From contig CAVYWD010000011.1 in assembly GCA_963772225.1 (NCBI GenBank), forward strand, positions 1,116,001 to 1,180,000: a stretch of DNA of 64,000 nt, written 5' to 3'. Below are positions 56,474 through 64,000 of this stretch, in pieces. The stretch comes from CAVYWD01 sp963772225. Its GTDB lineage: Bacteria > Myxococcota > Myxococcia > Myxococcales > UBA5297. Under the pieces are notes generated by a model. It searched no databases, was not told the DNA's origin, and saw only the letters and a program-made list of their open reading frames with translations. The translations under genes and the position numbers were made by a program. Within the stretch, counting starts at the first letter, position 1, and each line of letters starts with the position of its first letter.

Positions 56474-56529
56474 GGCTCCAGACCCCAGACCCCAGACTTC
56501 AGGAACTGCATTCCCTGGGGTCTGGAGCC
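56474..56529. repeat. 15-bp inverted repeat within a CCCCAGA tandem tract
   Basis: Arms GGCTCCAGACCCCAG (56474-56488) and its complement (56515-56529) enclose 26 nt. The left arm runs into repeated CAGACCCC units. It lies between divergent genes (CNNM protein and nadA), so it is not a normal terminator. It could be an intergenic repeat typical of such GC-rich genomes. Confidence 0.55.
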
Positions 56530-56649
56530 TGGAATCTTTGCCAGCCTGCACAAGAGCTCGCGCCGAGGGGACTAAGGGTCGAGCCTACACTCGGGGCGCG
56601 AGACGGTGGGAGGTCGGCGAAGCCGCACCCCGTGTTACGCTCCTGCCCC

Positions 56650-57609
56650 ATGGATCCGTTCGAAACCGCACTGAAGACCATCGACCCGAAGCTCGACCTC
56701 TTCGAGGAGATCCCGCGGCTCAAGAAGGCGCTGAACGCGGTCATCCTGGCCCACTACTACCAGCACGGCGAGGTGCAGGACCTGGCGGACTTCGTGGGCG
56801 ACAGCCTCGCGCTGGCCCAGCAGGCCGAGCGGACGCGCGCCGACGTCATCGTCTTCTGCGGCGTCCACTTCATGGCGGAGACCGCGAAGATCTTGAACCC
56901 GGAGAAGCAAGTCCTCCTGCCCGACCTCGCGGCGGGCTGCTCCCTCTCCGACCGGTGCCCGCCCGACCTCTTCCGGGCATTCCTGGACCGCCACCCTGGC
57001 CACTTCGTCGTCACCTACGTCAATTCGTCGGCGGCGGTGAAGGCCATGAGCGACGTCATCTGCACCTCCTCGAACGCGGTGAAGCTGGTCCAGCGCATCC
57101 CCAAGGACCAGCCCATCGTGTTCGCGCCCGACCAGCACTTGGGCCGGTTCGTCATGAAGGAGACCGGTCGAGACATGGTCCTGTGGCCGGGCTCCTGCCA
57201 GGTCCACGAGGTATTCAGCGAGAAGAAGCTCATCCAGCTCAAGGTCCGCTACCCGGGCGCCGAGGTGCTGGCGCACCCGGAGTGCGAGGCGCGGGTGCTG
57301 GCCCTGGCCGACTACGTCGGCTCGACCAAGGGCATCCTCGACTGGGCGTCGAAGAGCCCCAAGCGGCAGTTCATCGTGGTAACCGAGCCCGGCATCCTGC
57401 ACCAGATGCAGAAGGCGGCGCCGGAGAAGGAGTTCATCCCCGCCCCGCCGGACGGCAACTGCGCGTGCAACGAATGCCCGCACATGAAGCTCAACACCGT
57501 CGAGAAGCTCTACTTATGCCTGCGCGACCGGCGCCCCGAGGTCACGCTGCCCGAGGACCTGCGCGAGAAGGCGAAGAAGCCGCTCGCGCGCATGCTCGAG
57601 TGGAGCTGA
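56650..57609 (+). CDS. nadA: Quinolinate synthase
   Basis: 319 residues from ATG 56650. It condenses iminoaspartate with dihydroxyacetone phosphate in NAD synthesis, using a [4Fe-4S] cluster. The family marks are AVILAHYYQHGEVQDLADFV, GDSLALAQQAERT, VFCGVHFMAETAKILNPEKQ, CSLSDRCPPDLF, VVTYVNSSAAVKAMSDVICT, SSNAVKLVQ, HPECEARVLALADYVGST and a C-terminal GNCACNECPHMKLNT with the third cluster Cys. No nadB or nadC lies beside it. Confidence 0.96.
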   Translation: MDPFETALKTIDPKLDLFEEIPRLKKALNAVILAHYYQHGEVQDLADFVGDSLALAQQAERTRADVIVFCGVHFMAETAKILNPEKQVLLPDLAAGCSLSDRCPPDLFRAFLDRHPGHFVVTYVNSSAAVKAMSDVICTSSNAVKLVQRIPKDQPIVFAPDQHLGRFVMKETGRDMVLWPGSCQVHEVFSEKKLIQLKVRYPGAEVLAHPECEARVLALADYVGSTKGILDWASKSPKRQFIVVTEPGILHQMQKAAPEKEFIPAPPDGNCACNECPHMKLNTVEKLYLCLRDRRPEVTLPEDLREKAKKPLARMLEWS

Positions 57610-57768
57610 GCCGCAAGCGTCAGCGCGCGGGCCCCATGTGCGAACGCGTCTCCGAGGTCGAGGCGAGCGCGTGAAGCGGCTGACACTCTTGGGCTCCGAG
57701 TCGTTCGCAAGCAACTCTGGCGATCTGGCTGCCGATAACTCATTGGGTGCAGCGACTTGGAGGCTCCA

Positions 57769-58894
57769 ATGGTGTCCGTCAACTCCCGCGGAATCCCCAT
57801 TTTGACCTCTTCTTCGCCTCAAGGCGTCGACGGCGAGGGCAAGAATCTGCCGTCGAGCCCAAAAGACCCCTATTCCGTCGACGAAATGCTCCCCGACGCG
57901 GCGCAAAAGAATCCCGCCGCCCTCGGAGACCCTGCGGCCCAGATGGCGGACCCGGCGACCGGCTCGGGCCAACGGCTGATTCCGGGGACGACCCGGCTGG
58001 CGGCCGATTCGGAGAGAGGAGCTTTCCGACGCCCAGATCCAAGCCAGGGCCTCGAAGGCGACCGACGCGCTCTCCAGCTTCCCGACCCGCCAGGCCATGC
58101 GCGATCAGCTGTTCGAAGTCGCCAACCGGGCGAATTACCCGGGGACCGATCAGCGCCCCGAGGCCGACCGAGGCGTGTCGTCTCCTCAATCGATTCGGGC
58201 CGCCGCGGCGGACATGAAGGCTCTCCAGAGGGACTGGCCTCGCCTCTCCCCTGAAGAGCGGCAGAATCGGTATTCGGACCTCATCAACAACCGCCTGGCG
58301 GCCGCGGGCGTCCCCAACGTTTCCCTCAAGGACCCGACCGACTTCGCGCAGGGCGGTTTCTCCTCGCAAGACTGGACCGTCAGGGCGACCCTGCCGAAGA
58401 CCGCCACCCTGAGCAACGCGGACGCGGCCAATCTGCTCGACACGGCCGTCCACGAGGGCGTTCACGCCCAGCAGGACTTCCTGATGCTTCGCGCGGTGCG
58501 CGCCGCCGGCAAAGAGCCCACCGGATTCGCCCCCAATGCCGTGGCTGCGGCCGATCAAAAAAACAGAGACGCGCCGCTCACCGCCGGTCAGAAGGAATAC
58601 GCGGCGGCCCTCATCAAGGGAACTCCCAAGGACGACCCGGAGAAATACGACAACGCGGTCATCGGGAGCTTCGGCAATTACGAGGCGAGACAGGGCGAGG
58701 TGCAGCGAACCGTCTCCGACCTCCGACAGAACCCGACCCGAGAGAACCTCGAGAGGGCGGAAAAACTCGTCCAGGACCTAGGAACCGCGCAAGCGTCGGC
58801 CCGCACTTCGTACGAGGCCTACCGGCGCTACGGATACGAGGCCGATGCCCACGCGGCGGGCTTCGCGGCGCGGACCGCCTTGGGCGCCCAATAG
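57769..58894 (+). CDS. HExxH (zincin-like) protein of unknown function, frameshifted
   Basis: Start ATG 57769 follows GGAGG at 5 nt. The first frame encodes a disordered N-terminus without a signal (MVSVNSRGIPILTSSSPQGV, DPYSVDEMLPDAAQKNPAAL). Near 58012-58018, in a GAGAGAG run, two bases seem lost; the second frame continues EELSDAQIQARASKATDALS and reaches a HExxH motif in DTAVHEGVHAQQDFLM, followed by a helical C-terminus (EKYDNAVIGSFGNYEARQGE). HExxH binds zinc in metallopeptidases, but no third ligand could be placed. With no export signal it could be an injected effector; that is inference. Convergent with the next gene. Confidence 0.6.
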
Positions 58895-58910
58895 CGGCCA
58901 AGCTCGAACG

Positions 58911-59414
58911 CTACCGCCGCCGCTCCAGCTCGGTGAGCAAGAGGTCGAGCTCCCGCTCCTCCTCGCCGACGTCGAACCCGACGCGCCGAGCGCCCTCCAA
59001 GATGGCCAGGGCGAGCATCACCGCCTCCACGGCGTCGCGCCCGGGCTTCTCGTCGCGGTGCCCGAAGAGCGCGTGGGCGATGGCGTCACGGACCGTCCGG
59101 AAGTCCTTCAGGCACACCACCGCCGGCAGCTCCGGCCCTCCGGGGCCCCCTGGGGCGACGGGCGGAAAGGCGATGCCGGCGTCGCACAGGGCGAGCTCGC
59201 GCTGGTCGGCGAGCTGGAGCAGCAGGTAGGGCGCCTGGGTCTGGGCGTTGGTCCGGCAGACCGCCTCGGCCACCTCGCCCAGGGGAATGCGCAGCCGCTT
59301 CCCGGTGGCGACCTCGAGCAGGGTCCCGCTCTCCTCGTCCAGGAGAACCCAGGTCGGGTGGGCCGTGCAGAAGGCGGCGATCGCTCGGGTGTTCGCAGAG
59401 GCGTCGAAGGTCAT
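58911..59414 (-). CDS. Conserved-looking cytoplasmic protein of unknown function
   Basis: 167 residues from ATG 59414 (an upstream ATG at 59441 is possible). No signal or membrane helix. It has an even mixed alpha/beta composition (TRAIAAFCTAHPTWVLLDEE, RLRIPLGEVAEAVCRTNAQT, PYLLLQLADQRELALCDAGI) and a helical Glu-rich end (GEEERELDLLLTELERRR). Codon use fits the neighbours. No family recognised. Confidence 0.6.
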   Translation of the reverse strand: MTFDASANTRAIAAFCTAHPTWVLLDEESGTLLEVATGKRLRIPLGEVAEAVCRTNAQTQAPYLLLQLADQRELALCDAGIAFPPVAPGGPGGPELPAVVCLKDFRTVRDAIAHALFGHRDEKPGRDAVEAVMLALAILEGARRVGFDVGEEERELDLLLTELERRR

Positions 59415-59665
59415 AGAGGGGCTCGCTCTACGCCCCGACACTACACGCTCGCCGCCGTCGACTCACCGTTGATCGCTCGGCGGATAGCGGGCGGCGCGCC
59501 CCTGGAGAGCCGATGACGATGGGCGAGCGCGCCTGGGAGCTCTCGGCCTACGCCCGCGAACCGGCGCGAGGCGCTTGCCTGGGCCGCGGGCCCCGGCGCC
59601 GCGCCCGCTGGAGCTTCGGCTTCACCCGGACAGAGCGCGGGCGCACCGGCGCGGGTCGGAGGTGA

Positions 59666-60097
59666 CTACTTGGCGGAGATTGACTCCATCCGCGCCCGGG
59701 CCTGCGCGCCCGCATCCTCGAGCAGGGCCGACGCGAGGGCCGCGACGCCGCGCAGCTGCGGCGCCTGGCAGCCCGCCGACGCGCCCGGGGTCTTCGCGCA
59801 GCGCACCAGCGCGATGGACGAGGGCTCGCCGCATCCGGGCACCGGCGCCGCGGCCCCCGAAACCGGAGTCACCATGCGCTTGAGCGTCCTTTCCAAAAGC
59901 ATCGTGCGCCGCTGAGCAAAGGCGCGGGCGCGCTCGTCGGACGGCGGCGAACCGAGCTCGGGGATCTCCCCCTTCGACATGCAGTAGGCGGTGAGGTGGG
60001 CGAAGTACTGCCTCAGCCACTCGGGAGGACTCTTCTCGGCGTCAGCGCGGGCGGGCGCGGCACAGAGCAGAATGGCAGCGAGGGCGAGCTTCTTCAT
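59666..60097 (-). CDS. Small exported protein of unknown function
   Basis: 143 residues; start follows GGAGG at 5 nt. A cleavable signal peptide (MKKLALAAILLCAAPARA) is followed by a helical mature part with several Cys (EWLRQYFAHLTAYCMSKGEI, VPGCGEPSSIALVRCAKTPG). Probably periplasmic. No family recognised. Divergent from rsmB. Confidence 0.65.
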   Translation of the reverse strand: MKKLALAAILLCAAPARADAEKSPPEWLRQYFAHLTAYCMSKGEIPELGSPPSDERARAFAQRRTMLLERTLKRMVTPVSGAAAPVPGCGEPSSIALVRCAKTPGASAGCQAPQLRGVAALASALLEDAGAQARARMESISAK

Positions 60098-60280
60098 GGC
60101 AGCCTCCGTCGTGTCGCCGTGGGGTGAATGCCAGCTGTGTGCCGCGCCGGAAGCCTCGCGTTCAGACCTCCCCCGAGCGCTCGGTCTCGGGTGCCGAGCG
60201 TCCGCTGGGCAACGCGAGCGGCCGATCGCGTGTAGCATCCCGCGCTCCAAATGGCGCCAGCTGGGGCCCGAGGTCCTGAA

Positions 60281-61705
60281 ATGGATGCCAAGCGCCGCCA
60301 CCCGAAATCGCGACCGCCGAAGCGCCGGTCGAAGCGGCCCGCGGCAGCGGGACCGGGCCCTGCGCAGAGCCCTAGCGCCCAGGCCGGGCGAGCGCGCGCG
60401 GCGCGGCCGCTGCGAGAAGAGCTGATCATGGCGGCGGCGCTCGAGGTCTATGGGTCGGTGCGCGGCGAGGGCCGCCTGGCCGACCACGCGCTCGATCGCG
60501 TGCTCCGGCGCGAGGCCCGCCTCTACAGCGCCGAGCGCCGCGCGGTGGCCGAGCGCGTCTACCGGCTCCTCCGGCAGGAGCGGCGCATCGACCATCAGCT
60601 CTTCCCCGGCGCGCCGCCGCAGCTCACACAGGGCGAGCTCTTCCTCCTGCGCTACGCCGCGGGCCTGGTCCTCGAGGGGCAAGAGCCCGAACAAGTGGCG
60701 GCCCGATTCTCGCTGCCCGGCGGCGCCCCGCGCGCCCTGGCCCGCGTCCGCGCCCAGCTCGACCCCGCGCTTCCGCTCTTAGCCCGCGTGGCGCTCGAGG
60801 GCTCGGTGCCGGACTTCCTGGCCGAGCTCCTCCTGCGCGAGCTCGGGGACCAGGATGCGCTCGCGTTCGCCCGGGCCGCCAGAGAGCGGGCGCCGCTGAC
60901 GCTGCGGGCGAACCTGCTCAAGGGCGACCGCGCCTCGCTTTTGCGCCGCCTCGCGGAAGAAGGCGCCGCCGCCCAGCCGACGCGGTACTCACACGTGGGC
61001 GCAACGCTCGAATCGCGCGTCAACGCCTTCGGGCTCCAGGCGTTCAAGGACGGCCTCTTCGAGATCCAGGACGAGGGCAGCCAGCTCATCGGGCAGCTCG
61101 TGGGGGCGCGGCCGGGGGAGCGGGTCGTGGACGCGTGCGCCGGCGCCGGGGGCAAGACGCTCGCCCTGGCGGCGGACATGCAGAACAAGGGCGAGCTCAC
61201 CGCGCTCGACGTCCACGCCGACCGCCTGTCGGAGCTCTCCCGCCGCGCGCGCCGGGCCGGGGCATTCAACCTGCGCATCAAGCCCATCCCAGCGGACGGC
61301 GACGGCGCCGAGCAAGCGCTGGAGCCGCTCTTCGGGCGCGCGGACCGCGTGCTCGTCGACGCGCCCTGCACCGGCCTGGGGACGCTGCGCCGCAACCCCG
61401 ACGCGCGTTACCGGTTCAAGCCCGGGGATGTCGAGCGCTACGCAACGCTGCAGCGCGAGCTTTTGGCGCGCTTCGCCCGGCTGGCGCGCCGGGGCGGGCG
61501 CGTGGTGTACGCCACCTGCAGCATCGCCCGCGAGGAGAACGAGGGCGTGGTGGAGGCCTTCCTCGCCTCGGGGGCGCCGTACCGGCTGGTGCCGGCGGGG
61601 GAGATCGTCCCAGCCGAGACGGCGCGCGGGCCGTACCTGCGCTTGTTTCCGCACCGGCACGGGACGGACGGGTTCTTCGCCGCGGTGTTGGAGCGGATCG
61701 GTTGA
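60281..61705 (+). CDS. rsmB: 16S rRNA m5C methyltransferase (RsmB-like)
   Basis: 474 residues from ATG 60281 (GAGG 7 nt upstream; ATG 60251 is an alternative). A basic tail, a NusB-like helical domain (about 55-180), then the methyltransferase: VVDACAGAGGKTLALAADMQ, LTALDVHADRLSELSRRARR, ADRVLVDAPCTGLGTLRRNP with the releasing Cys, and VVYATCSIAREENEGVVEAF with the catalytic TCS cysteine. It methylates a cytosine of 16S rRNA (C967 in E. coli). Both catalytic Cys are present. Confidence 0.9.
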   Translation: MDAKRRHPKSRPPKRRSKRPAAAGPGPAQSPSAQAGRARAARPLREELIMAAALEVYGSVRGEGRLADHALDRVLRREARLYSAERRAVAERVYRLLRQERRIDHQLFPGAPPQLTQGELFLLRYAAGLVLEGQEPEQVAARFSLPGGAPRALARVRAQLDPALPLLARVALEGSVPDFLAELLLRELGDQDALAFARAARERAPLTLRANLLKGDRASLLRRLAEEGAAAQPTRYSHVGATLESRVNAFGLQAFKDGLFEIQDEGSQLIGQLVGARPGERVVDACAGAGGKTLALAADMQNKGELTALDVHADRLSELSRRARRAGAFNLRIKPIPADGDGAEQALEPLFGRADRVLVDAPCTGLGTLRRNPDARYRFKPGDVERYATLQRELLARFARLARRGGRVVYATCSIAREENEGVVEAFLASGAPYRLVPAGEIVPAETARGPYLRLFPHRHGTDGFFAAVLERIG

Positions 61706-61814
61706 CTGTGTCGACGCCGTTGGAACCACATGGTGATACGTACCGACCAGGTTCTACTGGATGATCGATTCAGCACGAGGGTGTACAGTGCGGTACTTCT
61801 CCCACGGAGGCGAC

Positions 61815-62576
61815 ATGTCGGTCCCTGCGCAGCATCTGCCGCGAACCGCGTCCGATGTCGCGGGCTCACAAGCGCTCATCCGGGAGCACGTTTCGAACGA
61901 ACTCGTATTCGCAGTGGTCGGACATGTCGGATCCGGCACAACCGAAGTCGCCAAGAAGCTCAAGGACGCACTGGAAAGCTCAAGCCTCAAAGGAGGCAGC
62001 TTCGACGTTGAAATCCTGAAGGCCAGAGATGCTATCTCGTCCTGGGCTCTGGCTAGAGGCCAACCACTTCCTACTGGAGGAGACCGAGACCTCGATCGCG
62101 TGGTCGGGTTCCAGGACCTTGGCGACAAGATGCGAGAGACGGACCATGCGGCGGTGGCCTGCGCAATGACCGCTCAGATCCGAATGACCAGAGCAAGGAA
62201 GCAGAACACCGTTCTACAGGCCGGAGAAGCAGTTATTCCGGACGGCACTCGTCGCGCTTACATCCTCGATTCGATTAGACATCCAGCAGAAGTTCACCTT
62301 CTCAGGAGCATTTACCAGAGCGCGTTCACCTTGATTGGAGTGGTCACCGAAGAGGATGAGCGGCTTAAGCGCCTGATGAAGAAATACGACAACGCCGGCG
62401 AAGGCCGAGCACGCCAATTCATGGAGCGCGACGCACGCGCAGAGCAGAAGAACGGCCAACGCGTGTCTTACGCCTTTCATCTCGCAGACGTATTCCTCGA
62501 CAACACCCAGCCCCAACCTGCGCCGAGGTCAGCCAAACAAGCTCTGGACAATACCCGACCAGCTAACCCGCATTAA
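61815..62576 (+). CDS. Anti-phage dCTP deaminase (AvcD/DcdV-type), N-terminal P-loop part
   Basis: 253 residues from ATG 61815, which has GGAGG 4 nt upstream. It holds the N-terminal kinase-like domain: a P-loop GHVGSGTTEVAKKLKDALE (G36-T43, without the usual Lys), FDVEILKARDAISSWALARG, DLGDKMRETDHAAVACAMTA and IPDGTRRAYILDSIRHPAEV. In the whole protein this leads straight into the deaminase. Here the last about 20 residues are out of frame: removing one C from the run at 62511-62514 gives NTQPNLRRGQ then PNKLWTIPDQLTRI, the natural linker. AvcD-type enzymes deplete dCTP when phage infects. The DNA is less GC-rich than the genes to the left. Confidence 0.8.
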   Translation: MSVPAQHLPRTASDVAGSQALIREHVSNELVFAVVGHVGSGTTEVAKKLKDALESSSLKGGSFDVEILKARDAISSWALARGQPLPTGGDRDLDRVVGFQDLGDKMRETDHAAVACAMTAQIRMTRARKQNTVLQAGEAVIPDGTRRAYILDSIRHPAEVHLLRSIYQSAFTLIGVVTEEDERLKRLMKKYDNAGEGRARQFMERDARAEQKNGQRVSYAFHLADVFLDNTQPQPAPRSAKQALDNTRPANPH

Positions 62577-62583
62577 CCCGCAT
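62564..62583 (+). repeat. 10-bp tandem duplication that breaks the deaminase gene
   Basis: TAACCCGCAT occurs twice in direct tandem (62564-62573 and 62574-62583). One copy too many shifts the frame by one. With a single copy the codons read CTA ACC CGC ATT GTC CAG CTT, giving LTRIVQL into the deaminase half. Confidence 0.85.
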
Positions 62584-62611
62584 TGTCCAGCTTATAACAC
62601 ACGAGACAGTC

Positions 62612-63412
62612 ATGCGCCCCACACCTGCGGAATCGGCAATGTACGCAGCTTACGGCGCCCAACTCCGAAGCTCCTGCCTCTCCCGTCAAGTCGGGGCCGC
62701 CCTCGTCGACGCGACGGGAACAGTTGTCTCCACAGGCACTAACGAGGCACCGTGCGCTGGCGGCGGCGTCTATTCAGCCTTGGAGCCAACCGCTCCACCA
62801 CGTCCCGATGGCCGCTGCGCCTCCCTTGCCGGAAACAAATACTGCGCAAACATTCGCGAGCAGAACGACATCATCAAAGGCATTGTCGACTTGATGCCGG
62901 CACTCCAACCGAAAGCCAGAGACGACCTTCAGCAGAAGCTGCGAGACTCGCGAATTGGCAGCCTGATCGAGTTCAGCAGAGCAGTCCACGCGGAGATGGA
63001 CACCCTCCTCTCGGCCGGCCGAAGAGGCGTCTCAACAATAGGAACAAGACTGTTTGTCACAACATTCCCCTGTCACTATTGCGCCCGCCATATCGTCTCT
63101 TCAGGGGTCGACGAGGTTCAATTCATCGAGCCATACCCCAAAAGCCAAGCGCTGAAGCTGTACAAGGACTCAATCACCATGGAGCCGACTGACTGGAAGA
63201 AGCCCAGCGAAGGCGGACCCCAGGTTCTATTCAGGCCGTACACCGGCGTTGCCCCTCGAATGTACGAGCGCGCATTTTTGAAGGATCGGCCTCTAAAGGA
63301 TGACGTGACGGGGAGCTACAACATTGGCGACCCAGATTGGGGGAGCGCCTGGGACCTCGTCAAGGTAAGCTACCCTCAGCTCGAAGTGCACTTGGCCAAG
63401 CGAATCCAGTGA
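62612..63412 (+). CDS. Anti-phage dCTP deaminase (AvcD/DcdV-type), C-terminal deaminase part
   Basis: 266 residues as open from ATG 62612. It has the zinc-dependent deaminase fold: CLSRQVGAALVDATGTVVST, GTNEAPCAGGGVYSA, catalytic HAE (H126-E128, in AVHAEMDTLLSAG) and PCHYC (C154, C157, in TTFPCHYCARHI). The frame is open before the ATG as QLITHETV, the family linker, so this is the second half of the preceding gene and not an independent protein. Zinc ligands and the proton-shuttling Glu are intact. It deaminates dCTP to dUTP in the known systems. Confidence 0.8.
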   Translation: MRPTPAESAMYAAYGAQLRSSCLSRQVGAALVDATGTVVSTGTNEAPCAGGGVYSALEPTAPPRPDGRCASLAGNKYCANIREQNDIIKGIVDLMPALQPKARDDLQQKLRDSRIGSLIEFSRAVHAEMDTLLSAGRRGVSTIGTRLFVTTFPCHYCARHIVSSGVDEVQFIEPYPKSQALKLYKDSITMEPTDWKKPSEGGPQVLFRPYTGVAPRMYERAFLKDRPLKDDVTGSYNIGDPDWGSAWDLVKVSYPQLEVHLAKRIQ

Positions 63413-63419
63413 GCAACCG

Positions 63420-63950
63420 ATGAGCAAACCAAGGAACCACGGCCACCTAGCCCTCGTGGAAGAACCATCACGCACCACCCCGCCCAAACCGGCAGGACCA
63501 GTTCAGGGCGTCCTGTTCCCGAATCTTGGCCGCCTCGTCATGTGGCTTGTTCACATGCCAGTTCTAACAGACGACCTGTTCTTAGAAGCAGTTCGCTCGG
63601 CAAAACCGTCTCTTGTCTTTGATTTGCGCTCGGTACCTTCATTCAACCTTGGCAGGCTGAATCGTTATATCGCATTCGATCTTTTTGAGTCTGAAGGAAT
63701 ACGCTACGTCGACGTACCTGGCATCGTCGGCGCAGTAAACCGCCGCGAGACGAGAAAGATGGCTGGCGCAATGTTTGAAGCAATCATCACCGGAATAAAG
63801 AGCACAAGGGACGACCCAGACAGGGTGATGGTGCTATTGGATGACGGAGCCGCGATACGCGAAGCGGCAACCGACCTCCCCAAAATCCTACCCGCTCGCG
63901 GCAAAGACGCTTGGCAAGTGCGAGTAATCGGGGGAGTCCGGGGCATGTGA
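63420..63950 (+). CDS. Unknown protein beside the dCTP deaminase locus
   Basis: 176 residues, starting 7 nt after the deaminase stop, with no strong ribosome site, so coupling to the deaminase is likely. An N-terminal polar tail is followed by an alpha/beta core (SLVFDLRSVPSFNLGRLNRY, FESEGIRYVDVPGIVGAVNR, DPDRVMVLLDDGAAIREAAT). The DLRS--S-N---L and EGIRY segments recall DUF488 proteins faintly, not enough to name it. Composition matches the lower-GC deaminase region. It may be an accessory of the defence locus; that rests on position only. Confidence 0.65.
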   Translation: MSKPRNHGHLALVEEPSRTTPPKPAGPVQGVLFPNLGRLVMWLVHMPVLTDDLFLEAVRSAKPSLVFDLRSVPSFNLGRLNRYIAFDLFESEGIRYVDVPGIVGAVNRRETRKMAGAMFEAIITGIKSTRDDPDRVMVLLDDGAAIREAATDLPKILPARGKDAWQVRVIGGVRGM

Positions 63951-64000
63951 AGGCCGCAGAGCGTGAAGACCGGTCGTCCGAGCCGGCGTTGTCGTTTTGC

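Noticed and set aside
59513..59665. 50-codon plus-strand ORF with GGAGAG upstream
   Set aside because: Arg/Gly-rich product with no motif, between two minus-strand genes; not distinguishable from noise.

Overview
The window is GC-rich bacterial chromosome and most resembles Myxococcota (former Deltaproteobacteria). The grounds are two TonB-dependent receptors that each carry a TonB-like domain at their own N-terminus, several secreted lipoproteins with Asp/Ala/Gly/Ser linkers, a C-terminal piece of a WHWDG-type repeat protein at the left edge, and an SBP-sensor kinase paired with an NtrC-like regulator. I saw no tRNA, rRNA or CRISPR array.

Layout. 1-5.1 kb: end of a repeat surface protein, an OmpA-type lipoprotein, a DcuB-like C4-dicarboxylate transporter and a TonB-like protein. 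5.2-10.4 kb: a glycolipid/glycan locus (GT2 polyprenyl-phosphate sugar transferase, DUF2304, two GT-C-type membrane proteins) broken by an IS91-type remnant. 10.9-15.1 kb: a lipoprotein and a secreted fibre-like gene, the latter cut by a complete 2.5-kb insertion sequence with 12-bp terminal repeats and a 6-bp target duplication. 15.4-23.4 kb: two-component system, lipoprotein, TonB-dependent receptor with a coupled lipoprotein. 23.4-28.6 kb: a nuclease remnant, a CopZ-like protein fused to an MbcA/ParS toxin-binding domain, and uvrA. 28.6-32.8 kb: phosphoketolase plus a joined phosphatase/class I aldolase reading frame. 33-39.4 kb: an HlyD/RbbA/YhhJ/TolC export pump. 39.6-43.1 kb: an Mla/MCE lipid-transport operon. 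43.1-49.9 kb: beta-phosphoglucomutase/GH65 fusion, GH43-like lipoprotein, NmrA-like epimerase and a methyltransferase. 49.9-61.7 kb: second receptor, serine acetyltransferase, rhomboid protease, CNNM/CBS protein, nadA, an HExxH protein, two unknown proteins and rsmB. 61.8-63.95 kb: a lower-GC defence locus, an anti-phage dCTP deaminase split in two, followed by an unknown gene.

How parts work together. Phosphoketolase and aldolase/phosphatase would link triose phosphates and fructose-6-phosphate to acetyl phosphate. The GH65 fusion would feed glucose-6-phosphate from disaccharides. The pump and Mla genes remodel the envelope, and the two receptors import unknown ligands.

A striking property is the number of small indels in otherwise well-conserved genes (near 1491, 4280, 6545, 7514, 34026, 58015, 62511 and 62564). 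Either the sequence carries indel errors or several genes are decaying. Apparent fusions and splits here should be judged with that in mind.
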